Shown here piece by piece: positions 17,763-26,435 of a stretch of DNA of 64,000 bases. Under the pieces are notes generated by a model. That model did no database searches and was not told the DNA's origin. It saw only the letters and a list, made by a program, of their open reading frames with translations. Origin of the DNA: Mesorhizobium amorphae (GTDB taxonomy: Bacteria; Pseudomonadota; Alphaproteobacteria; Rhizobiales; Rhizobiaceae). How positions within the stretch are numbered: position 1 is the first letter of the stretch; every line of letters begins with the position of its first letter. The position numbers and the translations under genes were made by a program. The stretch covers positions 62,001 to 126,000 of the forward strand of contig NZ_JHQS01000053.1 of the NCBI RefSeq assembly GCF_014843845.1, read 5' to 3'.

Positions 17763-18830
17763 ATGAAAAAACTGCTTATTGCCCTGATCACCACCACCGC
17801 CGCCATGTCGCTGGCGGTAACCGCCGAGGCCGCGGACAAGTTCAAGGCCTGCTGGGTCTATACGGGCCCGATCGGCGACTTCGGCTACTCCTACCAGCAT
17901 GACCAGGGCCGCCTCGAAGTGGAGAAGGCGCTCGGCGACAAGGTCGAGACCGCCTATCTCGAGAACGTCGCCGAAGGCCCCGATGCCGACCGCGCTTTCG
18001 AGCGTCTGGCACGCGAAGGCTGCAAGCTCATCTTCGGCACTTCCTTCGGCTTCATGGATCCGGAAGTGAAGGTTGCCAAGAAATTCCCCAAGGTGATGTT
18101 CGAGCACGCCACCGGCTACAAGACCGGCGACAATCTCGGCATCTACAATGCGCGCTTCTATGAAGGCCGCTATGTGCTCGGCCAGATCGCCGCCAAGGAA
18201 TCGAAGGCCGGCGTTGCCGGTTACATCGTTTCCTTCCCGATCCCCGAAGTGGTGATGGGCATCAACTCCTTCATGCTCGGCGCGCAGTCGATCAACCCGA
18301 ACTTCAAGGCCAAGATCGTCTGGGTCAATTCCTGGTTCGATCCGGGCAAGGAAGCCGACGCCGCCAAGGCGCTGTTCGACCAGGGCGCCGACATCATCGT
18401 CCAGCACACCGATTCCACCGCCGCCTTGCAAGTGGCCGAAGAGCGTGGCCTGCACGGCTTTGGCCAGTCTTCGGACATGATCAAGTTCGCACCCAAGGCG
18501 CAACTGACCTCGCTCACCGACGATTGGGGTCCGTACTATATCAGCCGCGTCCAGGCGGCGCTCGACGGCACCTGGAAACCGGGCAATGTCTGGCTGGGCA
18601 TCAAGGACGGCGCCGTCAAGCTGGCTCCGTTCACCAACATGCCCGACGACGTGAAGGCGATGGCCGAGGCGACCGCGAAGAAGATCGCCGACGGCTGGAA
18701 CCCCTTCACCGGGCCGATCGCCAAGCAGGACGGCACGCCGTGGCTGAAGGACGGCGAAGTCGCCGACGACGGCACGCTGCTCGGCATGAATTTCTACGTC
18801 AAGGGCGTCGACGACAAGCTGCCGCAGTAA
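17763..18830 (+). CDS. BMP-family ABC transporter substrate-binding protein
   Basis: The 355-residue exported protein has a signal peptide ending TAEAADKF, then the BMP/PnrA fold: KACWVYTGPIGDFGYSYQHDQG, GTSFGFMDPEVKVAKKFP, YNARFYEGRYVLGQIAA and DIIVQHTDSTAALQVAEE. It is not a typical lipoprotein because no lipobox Cys is present. PnrA-type proteins bind purine nucleosides, but this subgroup also includes other ligands. It is the last gene of the operon, 49 bp after permease 2, and is followed by a terminator. Confidence 0.9.
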   Translation: MKKLLIALITTTAAMSLAVTAEAADKFKACWVYTGPIGDFGYSYQHDQGRLEVEKALGDKVETAYLENVAEGPDADRAFERLAREGCKLIFGTSFGFMDPEVKVAKKFPKVMFEHATGYKTGDNLGIYNARFYEGRYVLGQIAAKESKAGVAGYIVSFPIPEVVMGINSFMLGAQSINPNFKAKIVWVNSWFDPGKEADAAKALFDQGADIIVQHTDSTAALQVAEERGLHGFGQSSDMIKFAPKAQLTSLTDDWGPYYISRVQAALDGTWKPGNVWLGIKDGAVKLAPFTNMPDDVKAMAEATAKKIADGWNPFTGPIAKQDGTPWLKDGEVADDGTLLGMNFYVKGVDDKLPQ

Positions 18831-18849
18831 GTATCGGAAAAATCAAACG

Positions 18850-18875
18850 AAAAGGGCGCCGCGAGGCGCCCTTTT
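18850..18875. terminator. Bidirectional rho-independent terminator
   Basis: AAAAGGGCGCC (18850-18860) pairs with GGCGCCCTTTT (18865-18875) over a GCGA loop. It ends the BMP operon and reaches the stop codon of the convergent acyltransferase gene. Confidence 0.9.
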
Positions 18876-19978
18876 CATTCGGCGGGTTGCGCATCGGTGA
18901 CGCGACGAAACCGCGCCAGCGCAGCCTCAACCGCACGGCCAAGCCAGCTCTTGACCATGCGCTGGGCCGGTCGTTCGAAATAGCGCCAGATCGCCCATGA
19001 AGCAAAGAGCATGAGGGCGACACAGCCCAGGGCGGCGGTCCATTTGCCGACCAGCGGTGCGGCGGCATTGATCGCGAGATAGCCGATGTTTTGGTGCAGA
19101 AGGTAGAGCGGATAGGTCAACCCGCCCAGCGCCAGCGTCAGCCCGGATGGGCCAATCCGGCTACGCAACAGAACGCCGCCGATCAGCATGGCATGCATAG
19201 CAAAATTGGCGATCACGAGATGGGGCTGCGAAACGGCAATGCCGTATTCGTTCAGCATCCAGTCCCGCGTCACCGATATCGTGCTGCAGGACAGCAGGAA
19301 GGAGGCCGCAAGCAGCAGCAAGGCTGGCAGCGAACGGCCATGCGCATGGATATGGTGGACCAGCACGCCGGCGGCGAAGAACGGGCCGAACTCGGTGATG
19401 AACAGCAGCCTTATTGCACGACTGCCGACGAAGAACTCGTTCAGAGCCGAGATTGCCAGCCAGATGAAGATCAGCTCCAGCTTGCGTTTCTGGAAGATGC
19501 CGGTGAACAGAGCGAGCGTCACCCATCCGTAGAAAACCAGCTCGAGGACGATCGACCAGTAGACGCCGTCCATGAACGATTGGCCGAAGGCCGGCGCAAA
19601 CATGGACAGGTTGGCGGCATATTGGGCGAAGGAGGTTGAAAACAGCGGTTCGCCGACAGAAAGGATGACGATGAAGGTGATCGTCATGCAAGCGAGAAAG
19701 CCCGGATAGAGACGCACGAACCGCGCCATCGCAAACTGTTCCCAGTTGCGGCCTTCCGCCGACCAGGCGATGACGAACCCGCTGATCAGAAAGAACAAAT
19801 TGACGCCGAGGTAGCCGTACAGGGCGAACGGCGCGGCAAGCGAATAGGCTTCGGCGAGAGCGCCGCCGGAGGCCGCGCCGCGAAAGAAATAGTGGAAGAT
19901 GACGACAGCCAGCGCAGCCGCCAGCCTCAACAGGTCCAGCGAAGCGATGTAATCCTGCCGCACCGGTTTGACGTGCAT
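18875..19978 (-). CDS. Acyltransferase 3 family membrane protein
   Basis: The 367-residue protein has about ten membrane helices and the family start YIASLDLLRLAAALAVVIFHYFFRG, with the conserved His in FHYF. A second family segment is GYLGVNLFFLISGFVIAWS. Such enzymes O-acylate surface polysaccharides, lipid A, Nod factors (NodX) or other glycans at the inner membrane. No polysaccharide gene is nearby, so the acceptor is unknown. The cytoplasmic tail is basic (RRVTDAQ). Confidence 0.85.
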   Translation of the reverse strand: MHVKPVRQDYIASLDLLRLAAALAVVIFHYFFRGAASGGALAEAYSLAAPFALYGYLGVNLFFLISGFVIAWSAEGRNWEQFAMARFVRLYPGFLACMTITFIVILSVGEPLFSTSFAQYAANLSMFAPAFGQSFMDGVYWSIVLELVFYGWVTLALFTGIFQKRKLELIFIWLAISALNEFFVGSRAIRLLFITEFGPFFAAGVLVHHIHAHGRSLPALLLLAASFLLSCSTISVTRDWMLNEYGIAVSQPHLVIANFAMHAMLIGGVLLRSRIGPSGLTLALGGLTYPLYLLHQNIGYLAINAAAPLVGKWTAALGCVALMLFASWAIWRYFERPAQRMVKSWLGRAVEAALARFRRVTDAQPAE

Positions 19979-20334
19979 GCGAACCCCCGCATTGACAGTT
20001 TGAAACCATTAATGCGGATTGCGGCCGAATGGGTTAAGACGCCGGAACTATCGCCGGTTGTAGTAAATGCGGCGAGGTTGAAACGACGTCAGGCCGCCGA
20101 GCCGTAGAGGTCGCAGACGTCGCGCGGTCGATCTTGAAGGATCTCTCGACGGTCTTTCGCCAAGTGTTCAAGCCGGCATTTCTTGTGAGTTCCATGTCTT
20201 CGTGCGCCCGTCACAATATCCGTGATGCGGCTCCGTGACCGCCTTCACATACACCAACGGCTTTTACTTCCAAGCTGATCTTGCGGCCCGGACTAAATCG
20301 GTCGGCGTGACAAGTGTCAGCAGAAGGAGGTCTT
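19979..20334. other. Intergenic region containing a decayed rimO tail
   Basis: This 356-bp gap upstream of the orphan gene has no gene of its own. At 20094-20138 it carries a 45-bp copy of the rimO 3' end (listed separately). The rest gives no recognisable match. Confidence 0.5.
20094..20138 (-). pseudogene. Remnant of a second rimO 3' end
   Basis: Compared with the true rimO end at 20944-20988, 37 of 45 aligned positions agree, with one single-base gap. Most mismatches are transitions at codon third positions. Read on the minus strand with the gap repaired, it encodes KIDRA...CDLYGSAA-stop against KIDRADAYDLYGSAV-stop in rimO. Similarity stops abruptly on the upstream coding side. The remnant is in the same orientation as rimO, so the two tails form a direct repeat around the orphan gene. 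Confidence 0.65.
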
Positions 20335-20778
20335 ATGCAATTGAATAAAAAACTCTTGGCGATCATCGGGAAACGCATTCCCGCCATCTTCGACGTCATC
20401 CCGCGCGGACCACAGGGGCGGCTTGTGCAGATCGCACTCAATCCTCAGCCGCTCCCGCCTCACGAACTGGGCGCCGCGATCGCCGACGAATTCGTCCGCT
20501 GCGCGTGGTTCGCCGAGCGAGGCGGGCTCGGTATGCAAGCGTTGTTGAGCGACCTTGACGATTGGTGCCCCACGCGACCGAAGATACCGAAGCTTCCGCC
20601 GTGGTGGGGGCCATTTCCAGACCCGGAGCCGCGACCCGATTGGTTCGTGGACTATCATTTGGGATTTGCCGCACGCCTGTCGGTAGTCGCAGCCGAGTCG
20701 ACGGGCATGCAACTGGATAAGACCCTCGATCAGGTGATCGATCGGTCCCTGGCTGCAATCGAGGCGGTGAAGCTCTGA
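20335..20778 (+). CDS. Orphan protein with NPQPLPP motif
   Basis: The 147-residue protein is not recognised. An excellent Shine-Dalgarno AAGGAGG (20323-20329) sits 5 nt before ATG 20335. The N-terminus is basic (MQLNKKLLAIIGKR). A distinctive IALNPQPLPPHELGAAIADEF follows at about residues 33-53, then a Pro/Trp-rich stretch (PKIPKLPPWWGPFPDPEPRPDWF) and a C-terminal helix. There is no signal peptide or clear membrane span. The gene lies between a decayed and an intact rimO tail, points toward the rimO terminator, and looks acquired. Confidence 0.6.
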   Translation: MQLNKKLLAIIGKRIPAIFDVIPRGPQGRLVQIALNPQPLPPHELGAAIADEFVRCAWFAERGGLGMQALLSDLDDWCPTRPKIPKLPPWWGPFPDPEPRPDWFVDYHLGFAARLSVVAAESTGMQLDKTLDQVIDRSLAAIEAVKL

Positions 20779-20811
20779 CGAAACGCAACACAGATTACCG
20801 AAGGGTGTGCC

Positions 20812-20842
20812 AAAAAAATCTGAGGGCGCCGGGAGGCGCCCT
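20812..20842. terminator. Terminator shared by the orphan gene and rimO
   Basis: AGGGCGCC (20823-20830) pairs with GGCGCCCT (20835-20842) over a GGGA loop. On the minus strand it is followed by CAGATTTTTTT (the A run at 20812-20818), so it best serves rimO, about 100 bp downstream of its stop. It also lies 44 bp after the orphan gene's stop. Confidence 0.75.
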
Positions 20843-20938
20843 TTCGGCGGCTTCCGGTCTCGCAAGGACGTGGCGAACCGCATCGGCCCGCCTTAGATCC
20901 TGAGCCGGCTTCGTATCGCCCGTTCGAAAATGTTGATT

Positions 20939-22255
20939 CTAAACCGCCGAACCATAGAGATCGTAGGCATCGGCACGGTCGATCTTGACGGTGACGATGT
21001 CGCCGGCGCGCAGCGGACGGCGCGACTGGATATGCACCGAGCCATCGATCTCCGGCGCATCGTATTTGGTGCGGCCCTTGGCAGACGTGCCATGCGCCTC
21101 GTCGATCAACACCGGCAGGCGCTTGCCGACCTTCTTGGCCAGCTGCGTCGCCGAGATCTTCTGCTGGCGCTGCATGAAGCGATGCCAACGTGCTTCCTTG
21201 ATCTCTTGGCGGACCTGTTCGAGACCGAGGTTGTTGGAACGCGCACCCCTGACCGGCTCGTATTTGAAACAGCCGGCGCGGTCGATCTTGGCCTCGTCCA
21301 GCCAGTCGAGCAGCATCTCGAAATCCTCGTCCGTCTCGCCGGGAAAGCCGACGATGAAGGTCGAGCGGATGGCGAGATCCGGGCACACCTCGCGCCAGCC
21401 GCGAATGCGCTCCAGTGTCTTTTCGCCATGCGCGGGGCGGCGCATGTTCTTCAGCACCTGTGGCGAAGCATGCTGGAACGGGATGTCCAGATAGGGAAGG
21501 ATTTTTCCCTCGGCCATCAGCGGGATGACGTCGGCGACATGCGGGTAGGGGTAGACATAGTGCATGCGCACCCAGATGCCGAGCTTGCCGAGCTCTTCGG
21601 ACAGGTCAAGGAACTTCGCCCGCACCTCGCGATCGCCGAACATGCTTGTCTGGTACTTGATGTCGATGCCGTAGGCGCTGGTGTCCTGCGAGATGACCAG
21701 GATCTCCTTGACGCCGGCCTTGGCCAGTTTCTCGGCTTCGCGCAACACGTCGGCGGCCGGGCGCGAGACGAGGTCGCCGCGCAGCGCCGGGATGATGCAG
21801 AAGGTGCAGCGGTTGTTGCAGCCTTCGGAAATCTTGAGATAGGCGTAGTGGCGCGGTGTCAGCTTGACGCCTTGCGGCGGTAGCAGGTCGACATACGGAT
21901 CGTGGCTGGGCGGTGCTGCTTCATGCACCGCCGCCATCACGCTCTCATAGGCTTGCGGTCCGGTGATGGCGAGAACGTTCGGATGCTTTTCGCGGATGAC
22001 ATCGGGCTCGGCGCCAAGGCAACCGGTGACGATGACCCTGCCATTTTCCGAAAGCGCGGAACCGATTGCGTTGAGCGACTCGTCGCGGGCCGAATCGAGG
22101 AAGCCGCAGGTGTTGACGACGACGAGATCGGCGCCGTCATGCTTGCGCGCGATCTCATAACCTTCGGCGCGCAGGCGCGTGATGATGCGTTCCGAATCCA
22201 CCAGGGCTTTCGGGCATCCAAGACTGACGAAACTGACGCGGGGAGCTGCGGACAT
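20939..22255 (-). CDS. rimO: Ribosomal protein S12 methylthiotransferase RimO
   Basis: The 438-residue radical SAM enzyme adds a methylthio group to an Asp of ribosomal protein S12. It has the N-terminal MTTase domain with cluster cysteines (SLGCPKALVDSE, NTCGFLDSA, GCLGAEPD), the radical SAM motif CNNRCTFCIIP, and a C-terminal TRAM domain (GDIVTVKIDRADAYDLYGSAV). Length and motif order are normal. It is monocistronic. Its 3' end is duplicated in degenerate form about 850 bp downstream. Confidence 0.95.
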   Translation of the reverse strand: MSAAPRVSFVSLGCPKALVDSERIITRLRAEGYEIARKHDGADLVVVNTCGFLDSARDESLNAIGSALSENGRVIVTGCLGAEPDVIREKHPNVLAITGPQAYESVMAAVHEAAPPSHDPYVDLLPPQGVKLTPRHYAYLKISEGCNNRCTFCIIPALRGDLVSRPAADVLREAEKLAKAGVKEILVISQDTSAYGIDIKYQTSMFGDREVRAKFLDLSEELGKLGIWVRMHYVYPYPHVADVIPLMAEGKILPYLDIPFQHASPQVLKNMRRPAHGEKTLERIRGWREVCPDLAIRSTFIVGFPGETDEDFEMLLDWLDEAKIDRAGCFKYEPVRGARSNNLGLEQVRQEIKEARWHRFMQRQQKISATQLAKKVGKRLPVLIDEAHGTSAKGRTKYDAPEIDGSVHIQSRRPLRAGDIVTVKIDRADAYDLYGSAV

Positions 22256-22427
22256 TTGCGGTTTCCAATGGACGCGGGCCGGAAACCCTGAGGTCCGGCC
22301 CGGAAGTCCCGATACATATCGATCTTTTGGGCTCTCGCGCGAGCCTGATTTGCGCGGCGCAATAGCACAGTTCCGCAGTCAAGCAAACCGCGAACGGGTC
22401 GCCGCGATGCGCGCCGACCGCCCAAGC

Positions 22428-23114
22428 TCAATGATGGCTCGGTCCGAACCAGGGCGCCAGGAACGCAAACTGCTCGGGAAACTGCTGCACGGCACCATCC
22501 AGAAACATCTTCACCGCGACGTAGAGAATGATCAGGAGGCCGATATAGGCAATCCAGCGGTATTTGTGCAGCAGCCGTGCGACAAACGAAGCGGCGAAGC
22601 CCATCAGCGCAATCGACAGCGCCAGGCCGATGATCAGCACCGTCGGATGGTCCATCGCCGCCCCCGCGACCGCAAGGACGTTGTCGAGAGACATTGAAAC
22701 GTCGGCAATGACGATCTGCCATGCTGCCTGGGCGAAGGTCTTGCGCGGTCCCTTGCTGCCAATCGTTCCGTCCTTGTCGTAGTCGACATTGGACAGCGAT
22801 TCCGTCGCATCATGTTCCTGCTCGTGGGTGACACGCAGCTCGCGCCACATCTTCCAGCACACCCAAAGCAGCAGCAGGCCGCCGGCGATGAGGAGCATGG
22901 GGCCGATGGCGAGCAGCCACTGCGTGATCAGGGCAAAGAAGATGCGAAGCACAGTGGCGGCCGCGATGCCGACGAGAATCGCCTTCTTGCGCTGGTCGGA
23001 GGGAAGGCCGGCTGCGGCAAGGCCGATAACGATGGCGTTATCGCCGGCAAGTACGAGGTCGATGGCGATGACCTGGAGCAGGGCCGAGAGGCCTGCGGCG
23101 GTGAAAATTTCCAT
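22428..23114 (-). CDS. TerC/YjbE-family membrane protein
   Basis: The 228-residue protein has the TerC-family start QVIAIDLVLAGDNAIVIGLAAAGLP and a second copy of the acidic motif, VIADVSMSLDNVLAVAGAA, each in a membrane helix. About seven helices are predicted. TerC-like proteins are linked to metal ion (Mn2+) export or metallation of exported proteins. I chose ATG 23114 (MEIFTAAGLSALLQ), since the 43 residues upstream look like noise. A yybP-ykoY riboswitch was looked for and not recognised in the leader. Confidence 0.85.
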   Translation of the reverse strand: MEIFTAAGLSALLQVIAIDLVLAGDNAIVIGLAAAGLPSDQRKKAILVGIAAATVLRIFFALITQWLLAIGPMLLIAGGLLLLWVCWKMWRELRVTHEQEHDATESLSNVDYDKDGTIGSKGPRKTFAQAAWQIVIADVSMSLDNVLAVAGAAMDHPTVLIIGLALSIALMGFAASFVARLLHKYRWIAYIGLLIILYVAVKMFLDGAVQQFPEQFAFLAPWFGPSHH

Positions 23115-23304
23115 CGGCTGGAGGCCCTTTGCTTGTTCGCCGAGTGTCGGTCGTCGAATATCCAGACGCCCTAACGTGTATGGTTCGTGCGCGTCAAGGG
23201 ATTGCAGGGGACAATGTCGGACGCCCGCCTTGATATAGGGCAAGCAGGACTGTCGCCGAGGGCGGCCAAGGCCCGCAAATGCCAGGAATCGGGCTTAGAG
23301 GATT

Positions 23305-23694
23305 CTAGTCGTAGAGATTGTACTTCGTCCAATCGGCCTGCGGGATTTCGTCGCCGATCCGGTAGCGGAGCTGCAGCACCTGCATATGGTCCGGTGCGGT
23401 CTGGCACTTGAATTTCAGCCGATACCACTGGCCCTTGCTGCGGAAGGCAGCCCCTGGGCTTCTGATCGCGTCGGTGCCCATTTCCGGGGTCGCGAAGGCG
23501 TAGGCGACGACGCGATCGGCCTTGAACTTGCGGTCGTCGTGGGAAATCCGGTCCAGCACCTCTGCATCGCAACGCTGTTCGAGCCGCGTCTGTGGATCGA
23601 GTTTCAGCAGGCCGGCGCGTAGCGCGCTATCCATCGCGCTGGCCGGCCACGCCAGCATCAGCGACGCCAGCACCATAAGGCAGAGCTTTTTCAT
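23305..23694 (-). CDS. DUF930 exported protein
   Basis: The 129-residue protein has a signal peptide (MKKLCLMVLASLMLAWPASA). It matches the DUF930 pattern: LLKLDPQTRLEQRCDAEVLDRIS, then KADRVVAYAF and a C-terminal WYRLKFKCQT...LQLRYRIGDEIP. Two conserved cysteines probably form a disulfide. The family is confined mostly to Hyphomicrobiales and has no known role. ATG 23694 was chosen because it gives a clean signal peptide. Confidence 0.8.
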   Translation of the reverse strand: MKKLCLMVLASLMLAWPASAMDSALRAGLLKLDPQTRLEQRCDAEVLDRISHDDRKFKADRVVAYAFATPEMGTDAIRSPGAAFRSKGQWYRLKFKCQTAPDHMQVLQLRYRIGDEIPQADWTKYNLYD

Positions 23695-23919
23695 GGGCGC
23701 GACAAGCAGCATACTTCGTCCAGGAAATCAACCAAGCGCGATCGCAGGCTTTCTCTCGAAACCATCGGGCAGGCAGGCGCGGAACGGCGTGACGTCAGGC
23801 GTCAAGTTCAACTCGCCTGCCAATTCCGCATGGTGTATGTTCGCCTCCAACACCTTCGCAGAAGCGCTTGTTCGCGGGCTCCCGCTACAGCGTCTGGCCA
23901 GTCGCCACAGGGTGATTTG

Positions 23920-23939
23920 GATGTGAGATTGATCACATC
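23920..23939 (+). promoter_or_regulatory. CRP/FNR-family site upstream of the OmpA-like gene
   Basis: GATGTGA (23920-23926) and TCACATC (23933-23939) are perfect 7-bp inverted arms with a 6-bp spacer, giving TGTGA-N6-TCACA, the CRP consensus. A GATAAT hexamer at 23959-23964 would place a start near 23971 and the site centre at -41.5, the class II activator position. The start site is inferred. Confidence 0.65.
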
Positions 23940-24000
23940 TCACGCGCAGCAGATGCGGGATAATGCGCTGCGATCCGTGACGTCAGCACTGGAGGCGGCA

Positions 24001-24528
24001 ATGCGGGCAACCATTTCAATCTTCGTTCTGGCGGCAGCACTGGCGGCGTCGAATTCGTCGCTTGCCGACCCGGTCCAATCGTCGGAAGACATCATCAAGT
24101 TTTTCGCCAAGACGTCCGATCTGGGCGCATCGCGTGGGATATGCGTCGGCGCCCAGGATCAATGCGAGAGCAAGACCGATGCACCGGCGCCAAGCGGCCT
24201 CGATATGCTGATCAACTTCAACCTGAATTCCGCCGAGCTGCTGCCTGAAGCGCGAGCCAAACTGGGCGAATTCGCCAAGGCGCTGAAAGACAACCGCCTG
24301 AAGACACACAATTTCGTCGTTGAAGGCTATACCGACGCTTCGGGCGCGCCGGCCTACAACGATCGCCTGTCGGAGCAGCGGGCTCAATCGGTGACGGCAT
24401 TCCTTTTGTCGAGCGGAATAGAACCGGCACGCGTCAAGGCTGTCGGCCTCGGCGCGACCAATCCGCGCGTTCCCGACCCCTACGATCCGGTCAACCGGCG
24501 GGTCGAAATGCGGCTGAGCGTGCAATAG
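24001..24528 (+). CDS. OmpA-family protein
   Basis: The 175-residue protein has a signal peptide ending SNSSLADP and a C-terminal OmpA peptidoglycan-binding domain (about residues 65-175). Its motifs are LINFNLNSAELLPEARAKL, VEGYTDASGAPAYNDRLSEQRA and NRRVEMRLSVQ. There is no lipobox, so it is periplasmic, or anchored through peptidoglycan only. A perfect CRP-like palindrome lies about 70 bp upstream. It converges with the caspase-like gene. Confidence 0.88.
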   Translation: MRATISIFVLAAALAASNSSLADPVQSSEDIIKFFAKTSDLGASRGICVGAQDQCESKTDAPAPSGLDMLINFNLNSAELLPEARAKLGEFAKALKDNRLKTHNFVVEGYTDASGAPAYNDRLSEQRAQSVTAFLLSSGIEPARVKAVGLGATNPRVPDPYDPVNRRVEMRLSVQ

Positions 24529-24550
24529 ACGGCATTCGCCTGCCGATGAT

Positions 24551-24568
24551 GCCTGCCAAATGGCAGGC
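24551..24568. terminator. Hairpin between convergent ompA-like and caspase-like genes
   Basis: GCCTGCC (24551-24557) pairs with GGCAGGC (24562-24568) around AAAT. It lies between convergent stops and has only a short T run. Confidence 0.55.
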
Positions 24569-24577
24569 TTGGGTTCC

Positions 24578-26038
24578 CTAGAACACGCCGCCTATGCCGA
24601 TCCCGCCACTGATGTCGGGCGGAGGAGCCGCGGGACGCGAAGCTTGCGGCTTCGACGCTTTGCCGGCCTTGCGGTTGGTTGCCGCCTTGCCGCGCGCCGG
24701 AGCCAGACCTGTGGAAACCCTCGCCGGCTTGGCCTTCACAAGCACCGGGTCCTTGCAGACCCTGCCGGAATGCAGGAACAGGTCGCTCAGAAGCTCGACC
24801 GTGGGTTCGGTCGTCGATGCCGTTTGCCTGGTGTTCTTGTAGTAGTTGGTGACGGCGCGGACTGAACCCTTGCCCCAGCTACCGTCAATCGTCGTCCGGT
24901 AGCAGCCGAGGCGCCGCAATTCCGTCTGGATGCTGCGTGCGAGATCGGTTGCTTTCTCCTGGTCCGGCTCGCCCGACTTGCCGACGATCAGCGTTTCGAG
25001 GCCGGAGACGACGCTTTGCCGCGCGCCCTCGAGGCTGGCCATCTGCGTGCCGACGGGCTTGGCCGGTGCGGCTGAGGGCGGCGAAATCTCGACCGATCGC
25101 AATGTCTGCCCGACGATGATCACCGCGGTCTGCAGATCGTTGGACGCAAGCTCGATCTGCAGTTTTTCCTTGGCGACCGGATCCGACAGAATGCGCGACA
25201 GGCTGGCGCTGAGCTGAGCCGGGTCGAGTTCTTGCTGCTCGGTGAAATAGAACTGCTCGCGCAGGTTCGACTGGTCCCATGGCACCTGGCGGCCAACGGT
25301 CAGTGCTTCGGTCTCGTTGCGCACCCGGATCATCATGTCCGAAATGCTGAGCCCTGGAATCTCGATGTTCTTCAGCAGAGCCGTGGTGAAGGGGCTGTTG
25401 TCGCCCGACCCGTCGACCGTCGTGTTGCCGGGCTGCGTCGCGAAGGCGACAAACGTGTTTTCGCCGACCTCGACCTGAGCGAGACCATCCATGGCGCTCG
25501 CGCCTTTGCCCATGGGATTGTTCCGGCACGCATCGAGAAAAATGAACGTCTGCCGCTCCCGGCTGGCAAACCTCGAAATCACGTCGTTGAGCCTGACCGC
25601 GCGCGCGGTCAACTCAGCAAGGTTCTGAGCATCGGGGGTGTCGACCGGCAGCAGATAGTTTTCGCCCTGAAGCTGTACCCCGTGGCCGGCGTAGAAGATC
25701 AGCACGGCACTGGCGCCGGCAAGCTTGCCGTCGGCCTCCTGAAAGAGCCTGGCAAATCCGTCGGACGAAAGATCCGTTCCTGTCAGCACATCGAAGTTCA
25801 GCCTTTTCAGGCTTTCCGAAAGCCTTGTCGCGTCGTTGCCGGCATTCGCCAGATGGGGAAGGTGCGTGCTTTGATAATTGGAATTGCCGATGACGATCGC
25901 CAGCCGTTTGCCGGGCTGCGACGACAGTTCTTCCACGACCGCGGCCTGAGCGCCGATCGATCCGAACAATGAAACCAGCAGAACTGCCACAATGCGCAGG
26001 AAGGGACCGTAGGTCATGTCACGAGCTCGTTTCAGCAT
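24578..26038 (-). CDS. Caspase-family (peptidase C14-like) exported protein
   Basis: The 486-residue protein has a signal peptide or anchor (residues 10-33). A caspase-like p20 domain follows: RLAIVIGNSNYQ, LIFYAGHGVQLQGENYLLPVD with His119, and TFIFLDACRNNP with Cys171. Both catalytic residues are present. The C-terminus (about 365-440) resembles a peptidoglycan-binding repeat (IQTELRRLGCYRTTIDGSWGKGSVRAV), followed by a Pro/Lys-rich tail. Bacterial orthocaspases cleave after Arg/Lys or Asp; this one is probably periplasmic. An internal ATG at 26017 is an alternative start. The substrate is unknown. Confidence 0.85.
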   Translation of the reverse strand: MLKRARDMTYGPFLRIVAVLLVSLFGSIGAQAAVVEELSSQPGKRLAIVIGNSNYQSTHLPHLANAGNDATRLSESLKRLNFDVLTGTDLSSDGFARLFQEADGKLAGASAVLIFYAGHGVQLQGENYLLPVDTPDAQNLAELTARAVRLNDVISRFASRERQTFIFLDACRNNPMGKGASAMDGLAQVEVGENTFVAFATQPGNTTVDGSGDNSPFTTALLKNIEIPGLSISDMMIRVRNETEALTVGRQVPWDQSNLREQFYFTEQQELDPAQLSASLSRILSDPVAKEKLQIELASNDLQTAVIIVGQTLRSVEISPPSAAPAKPVGTQMASLEGARQSVVSGLETLIVGKSGEPDQEKATDLARSIQTELRRLGCYRTTIDGSWGKGSVRAVTNYYKNTRQTASTTEPTVELLSDLFLHSGRVCKDPVLVKAKPARVSTGLAPARGKAATNRKAGKASKPQASRPAAPPPDISGGIGIGGVF

Positions 26039-26435
26039 GCGACAATCTTCGAGTCACCGAAGTGTCCACCCGCCTGGCGCCGTCCCTCTTCGTGCGCCGA
26101 AACCAGTATCTCCGAAGACAGCGGCAATTTTTACACGAGAAACCATCCTGAAGGAAGGCTGCGTGGCACGGCTCACTTTCGACCTGCGCGTGCGCCTTGT
26201 CCTCAACACGCCGTCGAGCGCAACCACAGGGCGGCCCTGCCATCTCAGCATGCCGGGGCCAGCGCTTCGCACGACTCGATATGCTCGCTGAACATAAGCT
26301 GGTATGCTCCTTGCCAATAAAGGAGCAATTGTTGCGCTCGCATCTGCAGCAGTCAGTGACATACTTCATAGTTCATCGGCGAACCGCATGCCCTGATATT
26401 CGAGTCTGATATCGCAAGCAGCCAGGAAGGGGACA
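26039..26435. other. Divergent intergenic region with one perfect hairpin
   Basis: This 397-bp stretch separates the caspase-like gene from the beta-barrel gene. Open frames here look non-coding. The only clear structure is the hairpin at 26305-26327 (listed separately). AGGAAGGGGA at 26424-26433 is the ribosome binding site of the beta-barrel gene. Confidence 0.5.
26305..26327. promoter_or_regulatory. Perfect inverted repeat upstream of the beta-barrel gene
   Basis: TGCTCCTT (26305-26312) pairs with AAGGAGCA (26320-26327) around a 7-nt loop, about 108 bp before the start codon. It lacks a T tract, so an operator or an RNA element is more likely than a terminator. The right arm itself contains AAGGAG, but no start codon follows at a useful distance. 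Confidence 0.4.

Noticed and set aside
23115..23304. yybP-ykoY manganese riboswitch before the TerC/YjbE gene
   Set aside because: TerC genes often carry one, but I could not see the conserved core in this leader.
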